Shown here piece by piece: positions 9,446 through 18,646 of a DNA stretch of 64,000 nucleotides. The notes beneath the pieces were generated by a model. It saw only the letters and a program-made list of their open reading frames with translations, ran no database searches and was not told where the DNA came from. Both the position numbers and the translations under genes were made by a program. The DNA is from Hyphomicrobiales bacterium (GTDB taxonomy: Bacteria > Pseudomonadota > Alphaproteobacteria > Rhizobiales > Kaistiaceae), in assembly GCA_017305635.1 (NCBI GenBank), contig JAFKKF010000009.1:1-64000 (forward strand), in the 5' to 3' direction. The stretch's first letter is position 1. Each line of letters opens with the position of its first letter.

Positions 9446-10531
9446 TCAGGCGAGCTCGACGATGCGCTTCTCGTTGATGCTCTGCTCGGCGGCCAGCACG
9501 ATGCGCAGGCTGTTGACCGCCGCGTCCATCGATTCCGACAGGTCGAGGTCCTCGTTGATCGCCTTCAGGAAGAAGGCCTGCTCGCGGTCGCAGAGCTCCT
9601 GGTGGTTGGGCTCGTCCTCGGTGGAGATGAACTCGTCCTTGCGGACGAAGTTCCTGTCCTTGCCGACCTCGGCATGGTGGTACTGGATGCGCTCGGTCTT
9701 GGTGTGGCGGTCGATGTCGGCCGAGTCCGAGACATCCTCCAGCTGGTCCTTGCCGTCGGAATGACCGGGCACGATCGAGACGGCGCCTTTCGGACCGACG
9801 ACGTCCTTCACGAAGAAGGCGACTTCGCTCATCATCGGGCCCCAGCCGGCCTCGTACCAGCCGACCGAGCCGTCGTCGAAGGTGACGTGGAGGTGGCCGT
9901 AATTGTCCTTGGCGGCCTCGGCCCAGAGCTTGGCGCCGATGCCATGGACGCGCACCGGCCGGGCGCCGGTCAGCTGGCACATGACGTCGACGTAATGCAC
10001 GCCGCAATCGACGATCGGGATGAGCGAGTCGATGAGGTTCTTGTGCCAGGTCCAGGCGGGGCCGTTGGACTGCTGGTTGAGGTTCAGCCGCATGACCAGC
10101 GGCTTGCCAAGGGTCTTTCCGAGCTCGATGAACTTGATCCAGCTCGGATGGACGCGGAGGATGTAGCCGAGGACGAGCTTGCGGTTCTTCGCGCGCGCCA
10201 GCGCGACGATCTTCTCGGCATCCTCGATATTGGTGGCGATCGGCTTCTCCATGAAGACATGGGCGCCGGCATTCATCGCCTTGACGGCATATTCGGCATG
10301 GGTGTCGGGGTAGGAATTGATCGAGACGGCGTCGGGCTTCGTCGTGGCAAGCGCCTCGTCGAAATCCTCGAAGAGGGGATAGTTCTTCAACTCGTCCGGA
10401 ACCGGCTTCGACTTGATCGTGCGGCTCATGATGCCGACGATCTCGAAGCCCGGATTGCGATGGTAGGCGCTGGCGTGGGACTTGCCCATGTTGCCGAGCC
10501 CGACGACGAGCACTCTCACCTTGTTGGCCAA
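9446..10531 (-). CDS. Gfo/Idh/MocA family oxidoreductase
   Basis: 361 residues. Rossmann motif VVGLGNMG (9-16), EKP at 95-97, and a catalytic segment around VDCGVHYVDVMCQL where His and Asp are spaced as in the family. It differs clearly from the 5185 paralogue in the C-terminal domain. Positioned directly downstream of the transporter genes and upstream of the amidohydrolase, it may catalyse the first oxidation after uptake. The track of identity is good for the family but not for a substrate. Confidence 0.88.
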   Translation of the reverse strand: MANKVRVLVVGLGNMGKSHASAYHRNPGFEIVGIMSRTIKSKPVPDELKNYPLFEDFDEALATTKPDAVSINSYPDTHAEYAVKAMNAGAHVFMEKPIATNIEDAEKIVALARAKNRKLVLGYILRVHPSWIKFIELGKTLGKPLVMRLNLNQQSNGPAWTWHKNLIDSLIPIVDCGVHYVDVMCQLTGARPVRVHGIGAKLWAEAAKDNYGHLHVTFDDGSVGWYEAGWGPMMSEVAFFVKDVVGPKGAVSIVPGHSDGKDQLEDVSDSADIDRHTKTERIQYHHAEVGKDRNFVRKDEFISTEDEPNHQELCDREQAFFLKAINEDLDLSESMDAAVNSLRIVLAAEQSINEKRIVELA

Positions 10532-10604
10532 CTGACCCTCCCGTCTTTTTCTTCAAGGGGCGCGGGCGGGATGCCCGTCCGCGCCTGTCCGCGATGATCG
10601 GCGA

Positions 10605-11768
10605 TCAGCCCTGCACGGCCTGGTCGAAGAGATGCGCCTTGACGTCCTCGATGTTCACGGCGGCGAGGTCGTCGGGCAGCTTGTAGCCCATGGCATCGGC
10701 CTTGACCTTGTCGTGGTCGAAGTCGTTGGCCGCCTTGATGCAGTCATTGGTGACGACGTCCTCGGCCTTCACCGGCTTAGTGATCTGCTTCAGCTTGTAA
10801 ATCTCGTCGAAGAAGACCTGCCAGGCGGCCATGTCGTGGTCGCCCCAGCCGGCGCGCTTGTCCATGTCGCCGCGGAAGACGTTGATCTGCTGCAGGATCG
10901 ACTCGGCGCCGAGCTTCGGCCCGATGTTCTGGGCGAGCGAGGGGAACTGCTGGAAGACGGCGTCCACGCCGGCCATCGGGTTGTGGTAGGCGGCCTCGAG
11001 GCCCATCGCCCAGCCGCGCAGGTACTTGTCGAGGAAGGCCTTCTTGTCGGGATCCTCGAGGTCGGCGGCGCGCACGACGAAGGAATTGGCGAAGAGCGGC
11101 GAATGCTGGACGCCAAGCCAGTATTCGAAGTTGAGGTTCTTGCCGATCCACTCGGCGCGGAGACCTTCCCACGACAGCGCCGCATCGCCCTGGCCGGCGG
11201 CGAGCGCGGTGCCCCAGGTCGGCCAGCCGGCCTCGACGTATTTCACCTTGGTGATGTCGACGCCCTGGACGGCGAGCATCGGATCGACGATCGCCTGCCA
11301 CGCGGCGGAGCCGAGGAGGATGGTCTTGCCTTCGAGCTTCTTCAGGTCGTTGGTGCCCTCGCCCTTGCGGAAGGCGAGGCTGAAGGTGTCGCGCGCGCCC
11401 ATGTGAAAGGCGGATTTCAGCTTCATGCCGTTCTCGAGGGCGAAGGAGAAGACGCCCGGCGACGGGAAGCCCATGTCGGCCTGGCCGACATCGACGAACT
11501 TGACGGTGGCGGTGCCGTCCGAGGGGCCGGGCTGCATCTCGGGCTCGAAGCCGAGGCCGTCGAAATAGCCGAGCTTCTTGCCGAGCCAGAAGGGATAGTC
11601 GTCGAGCACTTCCAGCGTGCCGCGCGGCGAGATCCAGGTGAACTTGGTATAGGCCTCGGCGAGCGCGGGGCGGAGGCCCCCGATCATGGTGGAGGTCACG
11701 ACGCCGGCGGCGGTGACCTGTAGGAACCGGCGACGGCTGAGGCCGCCCGAAAGCGAAAAGCTGTCCAT
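10605..11768 (-). CDS. NMT1/SsuA-type ABC substrate-binding protein
   Basis: Periplasmic binding protein of the importer at 10605-13514. The N-terminus has a twin-arginine-like signal, SRRRFLQVTAAGVVTS, followed by an Ala-rich cleavage region, so Tat export of the folded protein is likely. The mature part (FTWISPRGTLEVLDDYPFWL) and the later DVGQADMGFPSPG and AGWPTWGTALAAGQGDA segments fit the aliphatic sulfonate/nitrate/thiamine-precursor (NMT1) group. These proteins bind small organic molecules, commonly anions or heterocycles, rather than sugars. The ligand is presumably what the downstream amidohydrolase and oxidoreductases act on. Confidence 0.85.
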   Translation of the reverse strand: MDSFSLSGGLSRRRFLQVTAAGVVTSTMIGGLRPALAEAYTKFTWISPRGTLEVLDDYPFWLGKKLGYFDGLGFEPEMQPGPSDGTATVKFVDVGQADMGFPSPGVFSFALENGMKLKSAFHMGARDTFSLAFRKGEGTNDLKKLEGKTILLGSAAWQAIVDPMLAVQGVDITKVKYVEAGWPTWGTALAAGQGDAALSWEGLRAEWIGKNLNFEYWLGVQHSPLFANSFVVRAADLEDPDKKAFLDKYLRGWAMGLEAAYHNPMAGVDAVFQQFPSLAQNIGPKLGAESILQQINVFRGDMDKRAGWGDHDMAAWQVFFDEIYKLKQITKPVKAEDVVTNDCIKAANDFDHDKVKADAMGYKLPDDLAAVNIEDVKAHLFDQAVQG

Positions 11769-11833
11769 GTCAGTCTCCCTGTGGTTGTCCGTTGGTCAGT
11801 CCGATCGACCCGCCCGACGGCGGCCCTTGCGCG

Positions 11834-12679
11834 TCACGCCTCCCAGCTCGCGAACTTCTTCCCGAGAAGGAAGAACAGCACGTAGATGAGGATGCCGAGG
11901 ATCGAGAGGATCAGCACCACCGCGAAGAACTGCGGCATCTGGATCATCGAGGAATAAGAGGTGAGGCGGTTGCCGAGGCCGAAGCCGCCGCCGACCATCT
12001 CGGCGCCGACGGCGGTGAGCAGGCCGAAGATCGAGCCGACCATCAGGCCGACGAAGATCATCGGCAGGGCCATCGGCGCGCGCACCTTCCAGAATATCTG
12101 GATGGTGGAAGCGCCGTAGGAGCGGGCAAGCGCGATCTTGCCGCGATCGACGCGGCGGAAGCCGGTGGCGGCGTTGATCATGACCATCGGGCCGGCGGCA
12201 AGCGCCACCGCGATGATGCGCGGCGTGTAGCCGAAGCCGAAGCGGAGGATGAGGAGGGGGACGAGGGCCAGCATCGGCGTCGTCACGAGGAGGAGGATGT
12301 AGGGGGTGACGATCTTCTCGACGAAGGGGAACTGGGTGATGACCGCGGCGAGGATCAGCCCGACGACGGCGCCGATGGCGAAGCCGGAAAGGAGCTCGAC
12401 CAGCGTGTAGCCGAGGTGCGGGGCGATGAGGTGGAAGTCGGTAACCAGCGCCCAGCCGATCTCGGTCGGCTTCGGCATGATGTAAGGGGGGACGTTGAAG
12501 ACGGTGAGCAGGACCTGGGTGCCGCCGATGATGACGACGGCGACGAGGATGATCGCGACCACCTCGCGGAGCGACCGGATGCCGGGGCCGGCGGCGAGCG
12601 CCGACATGCCGGCGGCCACGCCGACCTCGCCCGCCGCGCCGGGCTTGTTGAATTCGGGGATCGCGTCGGTCTCGCTCAC
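11834..12679 (-). CDS. ABC transporter permease, SsuC type
   Basis: 281-residue inner-membrane permease with about six hydrophobic segments, starting with VVAIILVAVVIIGGTQVLLTV near residues 40-60. The cytoplasmic EAA-like loop is visible as ARSYGASTIQIFWKVRAPMALP, which should contact the ATPase. It pairs with the ATPase at 12681 (1-base gap) and the binding protein at 10605. The family exports nothing and imports sulfonates, nitrate, taurine, pyrimidine precursors and similar ligands. Confidence 0.88.
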   Translation of the reverse strand: MSETDAIPEFNKPGAAGEVGVAAGMSALAAGPGIRSLREVVAIILVAVVIIGGTQVLLTVFNVPPYIMPKPTEIGWALVTDFHLIAPHLGYTLVELLSGFAIGAVVGLILAAVITQFPFVEKIVTPYILLLVTTPMLALVPLLILRFGFGYTPRIIAVALAAGPMVMINAATGFRRVDRGKIALARSYGASTIQIFWKVRAPMALPMIFVGLMVGSIFGLLTAVGAEMVGGGFGLGNRLTSYSSMIQMPQFFAVVLILSILGILIYVLFFLLGKKFASWEA

Positions 12680-12680
12680 G

Positions 12681-13514
12681 TCACGTCCTCGCCGGGCGGG
12701 CCGGGGCTTCGGCGCCGGAGACCTGACGGTAGCGGCTTTGCTGCTCGCCGACGATCTCCATCTTGATGATGTTGGTGAGGTCGAAGACTTCCTTCGTCGA
12801 CATGATCTCGAGGGTGCGCGGGCGCGCGAATGGCACCTCGTGGACGCTGGCGACGCGGCCGGGGCGCGGGCTCATGACGATGATGCGGTCGGAAAGGAAG
12901 ATCGCCTCCTCGATGGAATGGGTGATGAGAACGATGGTCGTCTGGGTATCGAGCCAGATCTCCTCGACGAGGCCGTTCATCTCCTCGCGGGTGAAGGCGT
13001 CGAGCGCGCCGAAGGGCTCGTCCATGAGGAGGACGGAGGGCTTGAAGGAGAGGGCGCGGACGAGCGCCGCGCGCTGCTGCATGCCGCCGGAGAGCTCGCG
13101 CGGGAAGCGGCCGCCGAAGCCTTCGAGGCCGACGCGGCCGAGCAGTTCGTCGATCCAGATGCGGTCGGGCCTGGTGCCCTTGATCTCGAAAGGGAAGTTG
13201 ATGTTGGCGGCGAGGTTCCGCCAGGGCAGGAGGTTGGCCTCCTGGAAGACCATGCCGATCTCGGGGTTCGGACCGGTGATGGCGCGGCCGTCGAGGAGCA
13301 CGTTGCCCGAGGTGAGGCCGTGGAGCCCCGACATGGACCAGAGAAGCGTGGTCTTGCCGCAGCCGGAGGGACCGACGATGGAAACGATCTCGCCGGCCTG
13401 GACGTCGAGGGAGCAGCGGTCGATGGCGAGCAGGTCGCCGGAACGCGTGTTGTAGATCTTGGTCGCGTTACGGACCTGAAGCTTGGGCGCCCTGGTCGTC
13501 GCAGCCGACATCAT
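12681..13514 (-). CDS. ABC transporter ATP-binding protein, SsuB type
   Basis: ATPase of the importer, 277 residues. Walker A GPSGCGKTT, Q-loop VFQEANLLPW, signature LSGGMQQRAALVRAL, Walker B SVLLMDEPFGALDA and H-loop VLITHSIEEA are all canonical. The start is placed at 13514 (GCGGGGG directly before an ATGATG pair). A more upstream ATG at 13577 lies at about the expected transcription start of the promoter at 13581-13608 and lacks a ribosome site, so I rejected it. This is the first gene of the ten-gene minus-strand run. Confidence 0.9.
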   Translation of the reverse strand: MMSAATTRAPKLQVRNATKIYNTRSGDLLAIDRCSLDVQAGEIVSIVGPSGCGKTTLLWSMSGLHGLTSGNVLLDGRAITGPNPEIGMVFQEANLLPWRNLAANINFPFEIKGTRPDRIWIDELLGRVGLEGFGGRFPRELSGGMQQRAALVRALSFKPSVLLMDEPFGALDAFTREEMNGLVEEIWLDTQTTIVLITHSIEEAIFLSDRIIVMSPRPGRVASVHEVPFARPRTLEIMSTKEVFDLTNIIKMEIVGEQQSRYRQVSGAEAPARPART

Positions 13515-13580
13515 CCCCCGCGCTCTGCTGACATCGGTGCCGCTGCCCGCGGCTCCGCCCGCCGATGCTCCTTCCATCAG

Positions 13581-13608
13581 TCTGTAACTAACCGACTTTG
13601 TGAGTCAA
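13581..13608 (-). promoter_or_regulatory. Candidate sigma-70 promoter with operator-like repeat for the 13514-3188 operon
   Basis: Reading the minus strand, TTGACT (13608-13603) and TACAGA (13586-13581) are separated by 16 bases. The perfect inverted repeat GACT-TTGTG-AGTC (13594-13606) overlaps the -35 box, a repressor-like position. No regulator gene adjoins the cluster, so the controlling protein is unknown. Confidence 0.45.
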
Positions 13609-13780
13609 GCGATCCGGCTGCCTGAGACGGAGGCAGAAGAAACAAGAGAATTCAATGACTTTCCCGGCTTGCTCTGTGTGTAACTTTCCAACATGATCTT
13701 GGCCGAGGCAGCTGCCGATATCTCCCTCGGAGAGCCGCCGTGGCGGCCCTTCTCCAACATGCGCGCGCAGGGGAACCGAC

Positions 13781-15556
13781 ATGCTCGACACCGTGCCAGA
13801 AACGGAAGCGGGGGCCTGGCTCGCAGCCTTCGCCGGAGCGCTGGCGAGAGGCGACATCGCCGGCACGCTCGCGCTCTTCGCCGAGGATTGCTACTGGCGC
13901 GACTTCGTCAGCTTCACCTGGAACATCAAGACGCTGGAAGGGAAGCCGGCGATCGCCGCCATGCTCGAGGCGCGGCTCGCCGATACGGCGCCGGGCGACT
14001 GGGCCGTCGGCAAGGTGACGCGGAACGGCACGCAGACCGAGGCGTGGTTCACGTTCCAGACGAAAGTCGGGCGCGGCGAGGGCATCGTGCGTCTGGAGGG
14101 CGGCGTGTGCCGCTCGATCCTCACCACGCTGCAGGGGCTCGACGGGCACGAGGAGGCGATCGGGGCGCGGCGCGCCATGGGTGTCGCCCACGGCGCCGAC
14201 CGCAGCCGCGAGACCTGGGCGGAGAGGCGGGCGGCGGAGGAGGCGGCGCTCGGGGCGGGCGTCGAGCCCTATTGCCTGATCATCGGCGGCGGGCAGGGCG
14301 GCATCATGCTGGGCGCCCGGCTGAAGGCGCTCGGCGTGCCGGCGATCATCGTCGAGAAGAACGCGCGGGCCGGCGACTCGTGGCGCAATCGCTACCGCTC
14401 GCTCGTGCTGCACGACCCGGTCTGGTACGACCACCTGCCCTACATGCCGTTCCCCGCGAACTGGCCGGTCTTCACGCCCAAGGACAAGATGGGCGACTGG
14501 CTGGAGAGCTACGTCAGTCTGATGGAGCTCGCCTATTGGGGTTCCACCGAGGCGAAGCGGGCGACGTTCGACCCGGCATCGGGACGCTGGACGGTCGATC
14601 TGGTGCGCGACGGCAAGCCGGTGACGCTCCGTCCGGTGCAGCTCGTCTTCGCCACCGGCGCCTACGGACCGCCGCGGACGATATCGCTCAAGGGCGCCGA
14701 CCGGTTCCGCGGCGAGGTCCTGCATTCGAGCGCCTACACGGACGGCTCGCGGTTCAAGGGCAGGAACGTCGTCGTCATCGGCGCGGCGAGCTCCGGCCAT
14801 GACGTGGCGGTCGACCTGTGGGAAGCCGGCGCCAAGGTGACCATGGTGCAGCGCTCGGCGACGACGGTGGTACGCTCCGGGACGCTGATGGAAATGGCCT
14901 TCGAGATTTACTCGGAGGAAGCGGCGGCGAAGGGCATCGACGTCGACCGGGCCGACATGATCGCCATGGCGACGCCCTTCGCGCTGCAACCGGCGGCGCA
15001 GCGGGCGCTCTACGACCGCATCCGGGCGAAGGACGCGGACTTCTATCGCCGGCTGGCGGCGACCGGCTTCCTCCTCGATTTCGGGCCGGACGAGACCGGC
15101 CTGATGATGAAGGCATACCGGACGGGCTCCGGCTACTATGTCGATGTCGGCGGGTCGCAGCTGATCATCGACGGCGAGATCCGGGTGAAGAGCGGCGTCG
15201 AGATCGACGGTCTCACGGAGACCGGCATCCGCTTCGCCGACGGCGAGGAAATCGCCGCCGACGCGATCATCCAGTCGACCGGGTTCCAGTCGATGCACGA
15301 GGTGATCGCGCAGATCGTCTCGCGCGAGGTCGGCGACCGCATCGGCACGTGCTGGGGGCTCGGCTCGGGCACGAAGAACGATCCCGGTCCGTGGCACGGG
15401 GAGCTGCGCAACATGTACAAGCCGCTCGCGCATCCGAACCTCTGGGTGCATGGCGGGAACCTCGCGCTGTCGCGCTTCTTCTCGAAGTTCCTCGCGCTGC
15501 AGATCAAGGCGCGCGAGCAGGGGATGGATACGCCGGTCCATGGCGGGCCGGCGTGA
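13781..15556 (+). CDS. NTF2-like domain fused to flavin monooxygenase
   Basis: 591 residues in two parts. Residues about 10-120 resemble a SnoaL/NTF2-like alpha+beta domain (LFAEDCYWRDFVSFTW). The rest is an FAD/NAD(P)H monooxygenase: FAD loop IIGGGQGG (about 167-174), the class B fingerprint-like FRGEVLHSSAY (309-319, fitting FxGxxxHxxxY/F) and NADP loop VIGAASSGHD (332-341). The predicted reaction is O2-dependent oxygenation of a soft nucleophile or a Baeyer-Villiger oxidation. It is divergent from the ten-gene operon across about 200 bases and may supply an oxidative step for the same substrate; that link is inference from position. Confidence 0.87.
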   Translation: MLDTVPETEAGAWLAAFAGALARGDIAGTLALFAEDCYWRDFVSFTWNIKTLEGKPAIAAMLEARLADTAPGDWAVGKVTRNGTQTEAWFTFQTKVGRGEGIVRLEGGVCRSILTTLQGLDGHEEAIGARRAMGVAHGADRSRETWAERRAAEEAALGAGVEPYCLIIGGGQGGIMLGARLKALGVPAIIVEKNARAGDSWRNRYRSLVLHDPVWYDHLPYMPFPANWPVFTPKDKMGDWLESYVSLMELAYWGSTEAKRATFDPASGRWTVDLVRDGKPVTLRPVQLVFATGAYGPPRTISLKGADRFRGEVLHSSAYTDGSRFKGRNVVVIGAASSGHDVAVDLWEAGAKVTMVQRSATTVVRSGTLMEMAFEIYSEEAAAKGIDVDRADMIAMATPFALQPAAQRALYDRIRAKDADFYRRLAATGFLLDFGPDETGLMMKAYRTGSGYYVDVGGSQLIIDGEIRVKSGVEIDGLTETGIRFADGEEIAADAIIQSTGFQSMHEVIAQIVSREVGDRIGTCWGLGSGTKNDPGPWHGELRNMYKPLAHPNLWVHGGNLALSRFFSKFLALQIKAREQGMDTPVHGGPA

Positions 15557-15562
15557 GCCGGA

Positions 15563-16801
15563 TCAGGCGACGAGCGGATCGAAACCGAGGCGGGCGAGGC
15601 CATTCCGCACCTCCGGCGCCTGCATGACGAGGCGCCAGAGGAGGCCGGAGCGGTAGTTCTCCATCATCACCACGATGGGGCCCTGGTCGATGGCGAGGTG
15701 GTCCTTCGAATACCAGCTGCGCGCCTCGCAGAAGGCGTCCGTGAAGCCCCAGTCGGTCCAGATGCGGTCGCCGAGGTCGTCGTGGAAATGGCGCATGGCG
15801 CGCATGGCGGCCTCGGGCGCGTAGGGGAAGCTCGACAGGGCGGCGGTGGGCGCGATGACGCAGCGGTCGTTGGTGGGTGAGTGGCCGGAATAGCCGGTGT
15901 CGTTGTCGCTCGCCGTCAGGCCCCAGGCGGCGGGGCCGTAGCCGGCGCAGGCGGCGGGGTCGGCGACGCAATAAGTATAGTTGAGGAGGACGTGGCGGCT
16001 GTTCTGCTCGAAATAATCGGCATAGCGGTCGGCGAGCCGGCGCGGGTCGAGGCCGAGGAAGGAATAGTGGGTGAAGAAGATCGGGCCGCCGAGCTTCGGG
16101 CCGAGGGGGAGGGTGATGCCGTATTCGATGGTGCCGTTCCGGAAGTCCGGTCCCGCCGTCCAGCCGCGATGGTAGAGGTCGGGCGAGATCGGGTAGGTCG
16201 GCGAGCCGGCGGCGAGCACGTAGGCGATGAGGCACTCGTTCCAGCCGCGGATCGGGAAGTTCATGGCGAAGCCGATGTTAGGGCTCCAGTGCCAGAGCAT
16301 CACGTCCTCGGCGGGCGCCTTGTACCAGCTCCATTCGACGGCGTTGACGAGCGCGTCGATGCGTTCGCGGAATTCGCGCTCGACCGCGGTGTCGGCGGCG
16401 AAATACTGGCGGGCGGCGATGAGGCCCTGGACGACGAAGGCGGTCTCGACGATGTCGCCACCATCGTCCTTGGCGCCGAAGGGAATGGTCTTGCCGGTGA
16501 CGGCGTTCAGCCAGTGGGGCCAGGCGCCGTGATGGCGCGCGGCGCGCTCGAGCGACCTGACGATGAGGGCGATGCGATCACGCGCGGCGCGGCGGCTGAC
16601 CCAGCCGCGCTCGGCTGCGACGACGATGGCCATGATGCCGAAACCGGTGCCGCCGGAGGTCGCGGCGCCGGGCGGCGAGGTGGTGCGGTCGGGTGCCATG
16701 CCGGTGCCGGGGACGGCGCGCTCCCAGAACCAGCGGAAGGTGTGCTCCTGGACGCGGTCGAAGAGCCGGTCGTCGGAAAGGTGGCGGAGGATCTTGGCCA
16801 T
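15563..16801 (-). CDS. Glycoamylase-domain glycoside hydrolase (GH144-like beta-1,2-glucanase)
   Basis: 412 residues of the Pfam glycoamylase family, of which the characterised members I recall (GH144) are endo-beta-1,2-glucanases. Signature stretches are RWFWERAVPGTGM, IPFGAKDDGGDIVETAF (acidic cluster in the alpha/alpha-barrel), SWYKAPAEDVMLWHW, IRGWNECLIAYVLA and the C-terminal YSKDHLAIDQGPIVVMMENYRSG. No signal peptide is visible, so a cytoplasmic location is likely, acting on imported or recycled glucan. The ATG at 16801 follows the ABC gene's stop by 2 bases. Substrate assignment is from family knowledge only. Confidence 0.8.
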   Translation of the reverse strand: MAKILRHLSDDRLFDRVQEHTFRWFWERAVPGTGMAPDRTTSPPGAATSGGTGFGIMAIVVAAERGWVSRRAARDRIALIVRSLERAARHHGAWPHWLNAVTGKTIPFGAKDDGGDIVETAFVVQGLIAARQYFAADTAVEREFRERIDALVNAVEWSWYKAPAEDVMLWHWSPNIGFAMNFPIRGWNECLIAYVLAAGSPTYPISPDLYHRGWTAGPDFRNGTIEYGITLPLGPKLGGPIFFTHYSFLGLDPRRLADRYADYFEQNSRHVLLNYTYCVADPAACAGYGPAAWGLTASDNDTGYSGHSPTNDRCVIAPTAALSSFPYAPEAAMRAMRHFHDDLGDRIWTDWGFTDAFCEARSWYSKDHLAIDQGPIVVMMENYRSGLLWRLVMQAPEVRNGLARLGFDPLVA

Positions 16802-16803
16802 GG

Positions 16804-18579
16804 TCAGGATGCCTTCTTCGAGTCGCCGGGGGCGGCCGCGACAAGCTGGACGGTACGGGTAGAGAAGGGGTCGCGGGCGTCGCGGCCGGAAATGTCGAGA
16901 AGCGCGGCGCCGGCGAGCTCCTTCCCGAAGATCGAGACGACGAGGTCGCGCATGGCGGCGTCGCCAAGGTCGATGGCCTCGTCGCTGATCACCCAGGCGG
17001 GCCTCGCCAGGATCATGCGGGCAAGCACGACGCGGCGCTGCTCGTCGTCGTTCAGCTGCTTGTCCCAAGCGGCCTCCTTCTCGAGCGAAGCGGCGAGGTG
17101 CTCGATGCCGACCCGCGCCAGCACGGCGTGAAGGTCGCCGCCGGCGACCTTCGGATCGGGCACCGAGAAGGTGAGGGCGGCGCGCAGCGTCCCGTGCGCG
17201 AGGAACGGGCGCTGCGAGAGGAAGAGCACGGAGGCGAGCGGCGGCGTCAGGATGCGGCCGGTGCCCCAGTTCCACAGGCCGGCGATGCTGAGGAAGAAGG
17301 TGCTCTTGCCGCTGGCGGGAGCGCCGACGACGAGGAGGCGCTCGCCGGGCTTCACGTCGAGATGGGATTCGCTCAGCGTGCTGCGGCTGTTGAAATTGAT
17401 CACGACGAGATCGTCGAAGACGAGATGCCCCGAGGACTCCTCCGCGCGCGCGATGCGCTCGACGCCCTGCTCGAAGCGGTCGAGGTTGAGGAGGGCCTGG
17501 CGGAAGTTGGTGACGCGGAGGAGGGTCGCGCGCCAGTCGGCGATGGCGCCGGAATTGTCGACGAACCAGCGGAGCGACCCCTGCACCTGGTTGAAGGCGC
17601 CGACCACCATCATCAGCTCGCCGAATTCGAGGCTGCCGCTGAAATAGGCCGGCGAGGCGACGATGATCGGGACTACCAGAGCCACCCAGCCATAGCCGGC
17701 GGTGACGGTGGTGAGGCGGATGGTGGCGACGACGATCTGGCGCATGACGGCGATGAGGCCGGCGAGGCTGCCGGCGATCTGGCCGCGGACCACGGCTTCG
17801 GCGCCAGCCAGGGCGATGCCGTCGGCCTGCTCGTTGCCGCGCACGAGCGCGATGCGGAGGTCCGCCTCGCGGGCATAGCGGGTGGCGGAAAGGCGGACGA
17901 GGGGCCGGGCGACGCGCCAGGAGAAGAAGGAGCCGGTGGCGGCGTAGAGGAGCGCCGCCCAGACCATGTAGCCGGGAATGGTGAAGGTGGTGCCGTCGAA
18001 GGTGAAGGCGACGTTCCGCGACAGCGACCAGAGCACGCCGATGAAGCTGACGAGGAGCAGCGAGGATTGCAGGAGCCCGATGCCGAGATCGGTGGAGAGC
18101 TCGGTGAGGTGGCTCGCGTCCTGCGCGATGCGCTGGTCGGGATTGACGCCGATCTCGCCGGCACGGGTGATGCGCGACTGGCGCTTGTCGGTCATCCATT
18201 CGCCGATCAGGTCGAGGGTGGCGAGCTCGCGCAGCTTCAGGCGGATGGCCTGGTTGAGGCCGGTCTGGCTGACGTTGAGGACGAGGAGGACGGCGGCGAT
18301 CTCGAAGAAGACGAGGAGCTGGTGGAGGAAGGCAGCGAGCTGCCGCTGCTCGATGGCCTGGTAGAAGGGGCCGTTCCAGGCGTTCAGCACGACCTGGGCG
18401 ACGGCGGTGGCGAGGATGACGGCGACGAGGCCGCCGGCGAGCAGGTAGAGCGTGCGATGGCCGGGCGTGCGCCGGATGGCGCCGGCCAGCAGGCGGCCCT
18501 GGCGAAGGACGTTATCGTCGAATGGCTGGCCGGCTCCTGCCGGCGATTCTTGCGGCGCTTTGCCGTCAGCCGCCGTCAT
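16804..18579 (-). CDS. ABCD/YddA-type ABC transporter (permease-ATPase fusion)
   Basis: 591 residues: an N-terminal membrane domain with about six spans (LYLLAGGLVAVILATAVAQVVL, then LLVFFEIAAVLLVLNV and so on) containing the SbmA/BacA-like NVSQTGLNQAIRLKLRELATLDLIGEWM region, then an ATPase domain. Walker A reads VGAPASGKSTF. The signature motif reads LNDDEQRRVV instead of LSGGEQ, Walker B is AWVISDEAID, and the position of the usual H-loop histidine holds no His (DISGRDARD). ATP hydrolysis may therefore be altered. It is paired with the glucanase and divergent from a beta-glucosidase, so a glucan-related cargo is possible. Confidence 0.82.
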   Translation of the reverse strand: MTAADGKAPQESPAGAGQPFDDNVLRQGRLLAGAIRRTPGHRTLYLLAGGLVAVILATAVAQVVLNAWNGPFYQAIEQRQLAAFLHQLLVFFEIAAVLLVLNVSQTGLNQAIRLKLRELATLDLIGEWMTDKRQSRITRAGEIGVNPDQRIAQDASHLTELSTDLGIGLLQSSLLLVSFIGVLWSLSRNVAFTFDGTTFTIPGYMVWAALLYAATGSFFSWRVARPLVRLSATRYAREADLRIALVRGNEQADGIALAGAEAVVRGQIAGSLAGLIAVMRQIVVATIRLTTVTAGYGWVALVVPIIVASPAYFSGSLEFGELMMVVGAFNQVQGSLRWFVDNSGAIADWRATLLRVTNFRQALLNLDRFEQGVERIARAEESSGHLVFDDLVVINFNSRSTLSESHLDVKPGERLLVVGAPASGKSTFFLSIAGLWNWGTGRILTPPLASVLFLSQRPFLAHGTLRAALTFSVPDPKVAGGDLHAVLARVGIEHLAASLEKEAAWDKQLNDDEQRRVVLARMILARPAWVISDEAIDLGDAAMRDLVVSIFGKELAGAALLDISGRDARDPFSTRTVQLVAAAPGDSKKAS

Positions 18580-18646
18580 TGTCTTTGCGCAATCCGGCTT
18601 CCATCATCGATCGCCCGCGACCGGGCGGCGCGCGAAGAGTTCATGG

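Noticed and set aside
11798..11812. TCCGATCGACCCGCC, similar to the IclR half-site
   Set aside because: Single weak match inside a different operon with no paired element.
13515..13577. N-terminal extension of the SsuB-type ATPase to an ATG at 13577
   Set aside because: The promoter places transcription start at about that ATG, and the better ribosome site is at 13514.
13588..13866. 92-codon minus-strand frame between the ABC and monooxygenase genes
   Set aside because: It covers the promoter region and overlaps the monooxygenase start; no ribosome site or family likeness.
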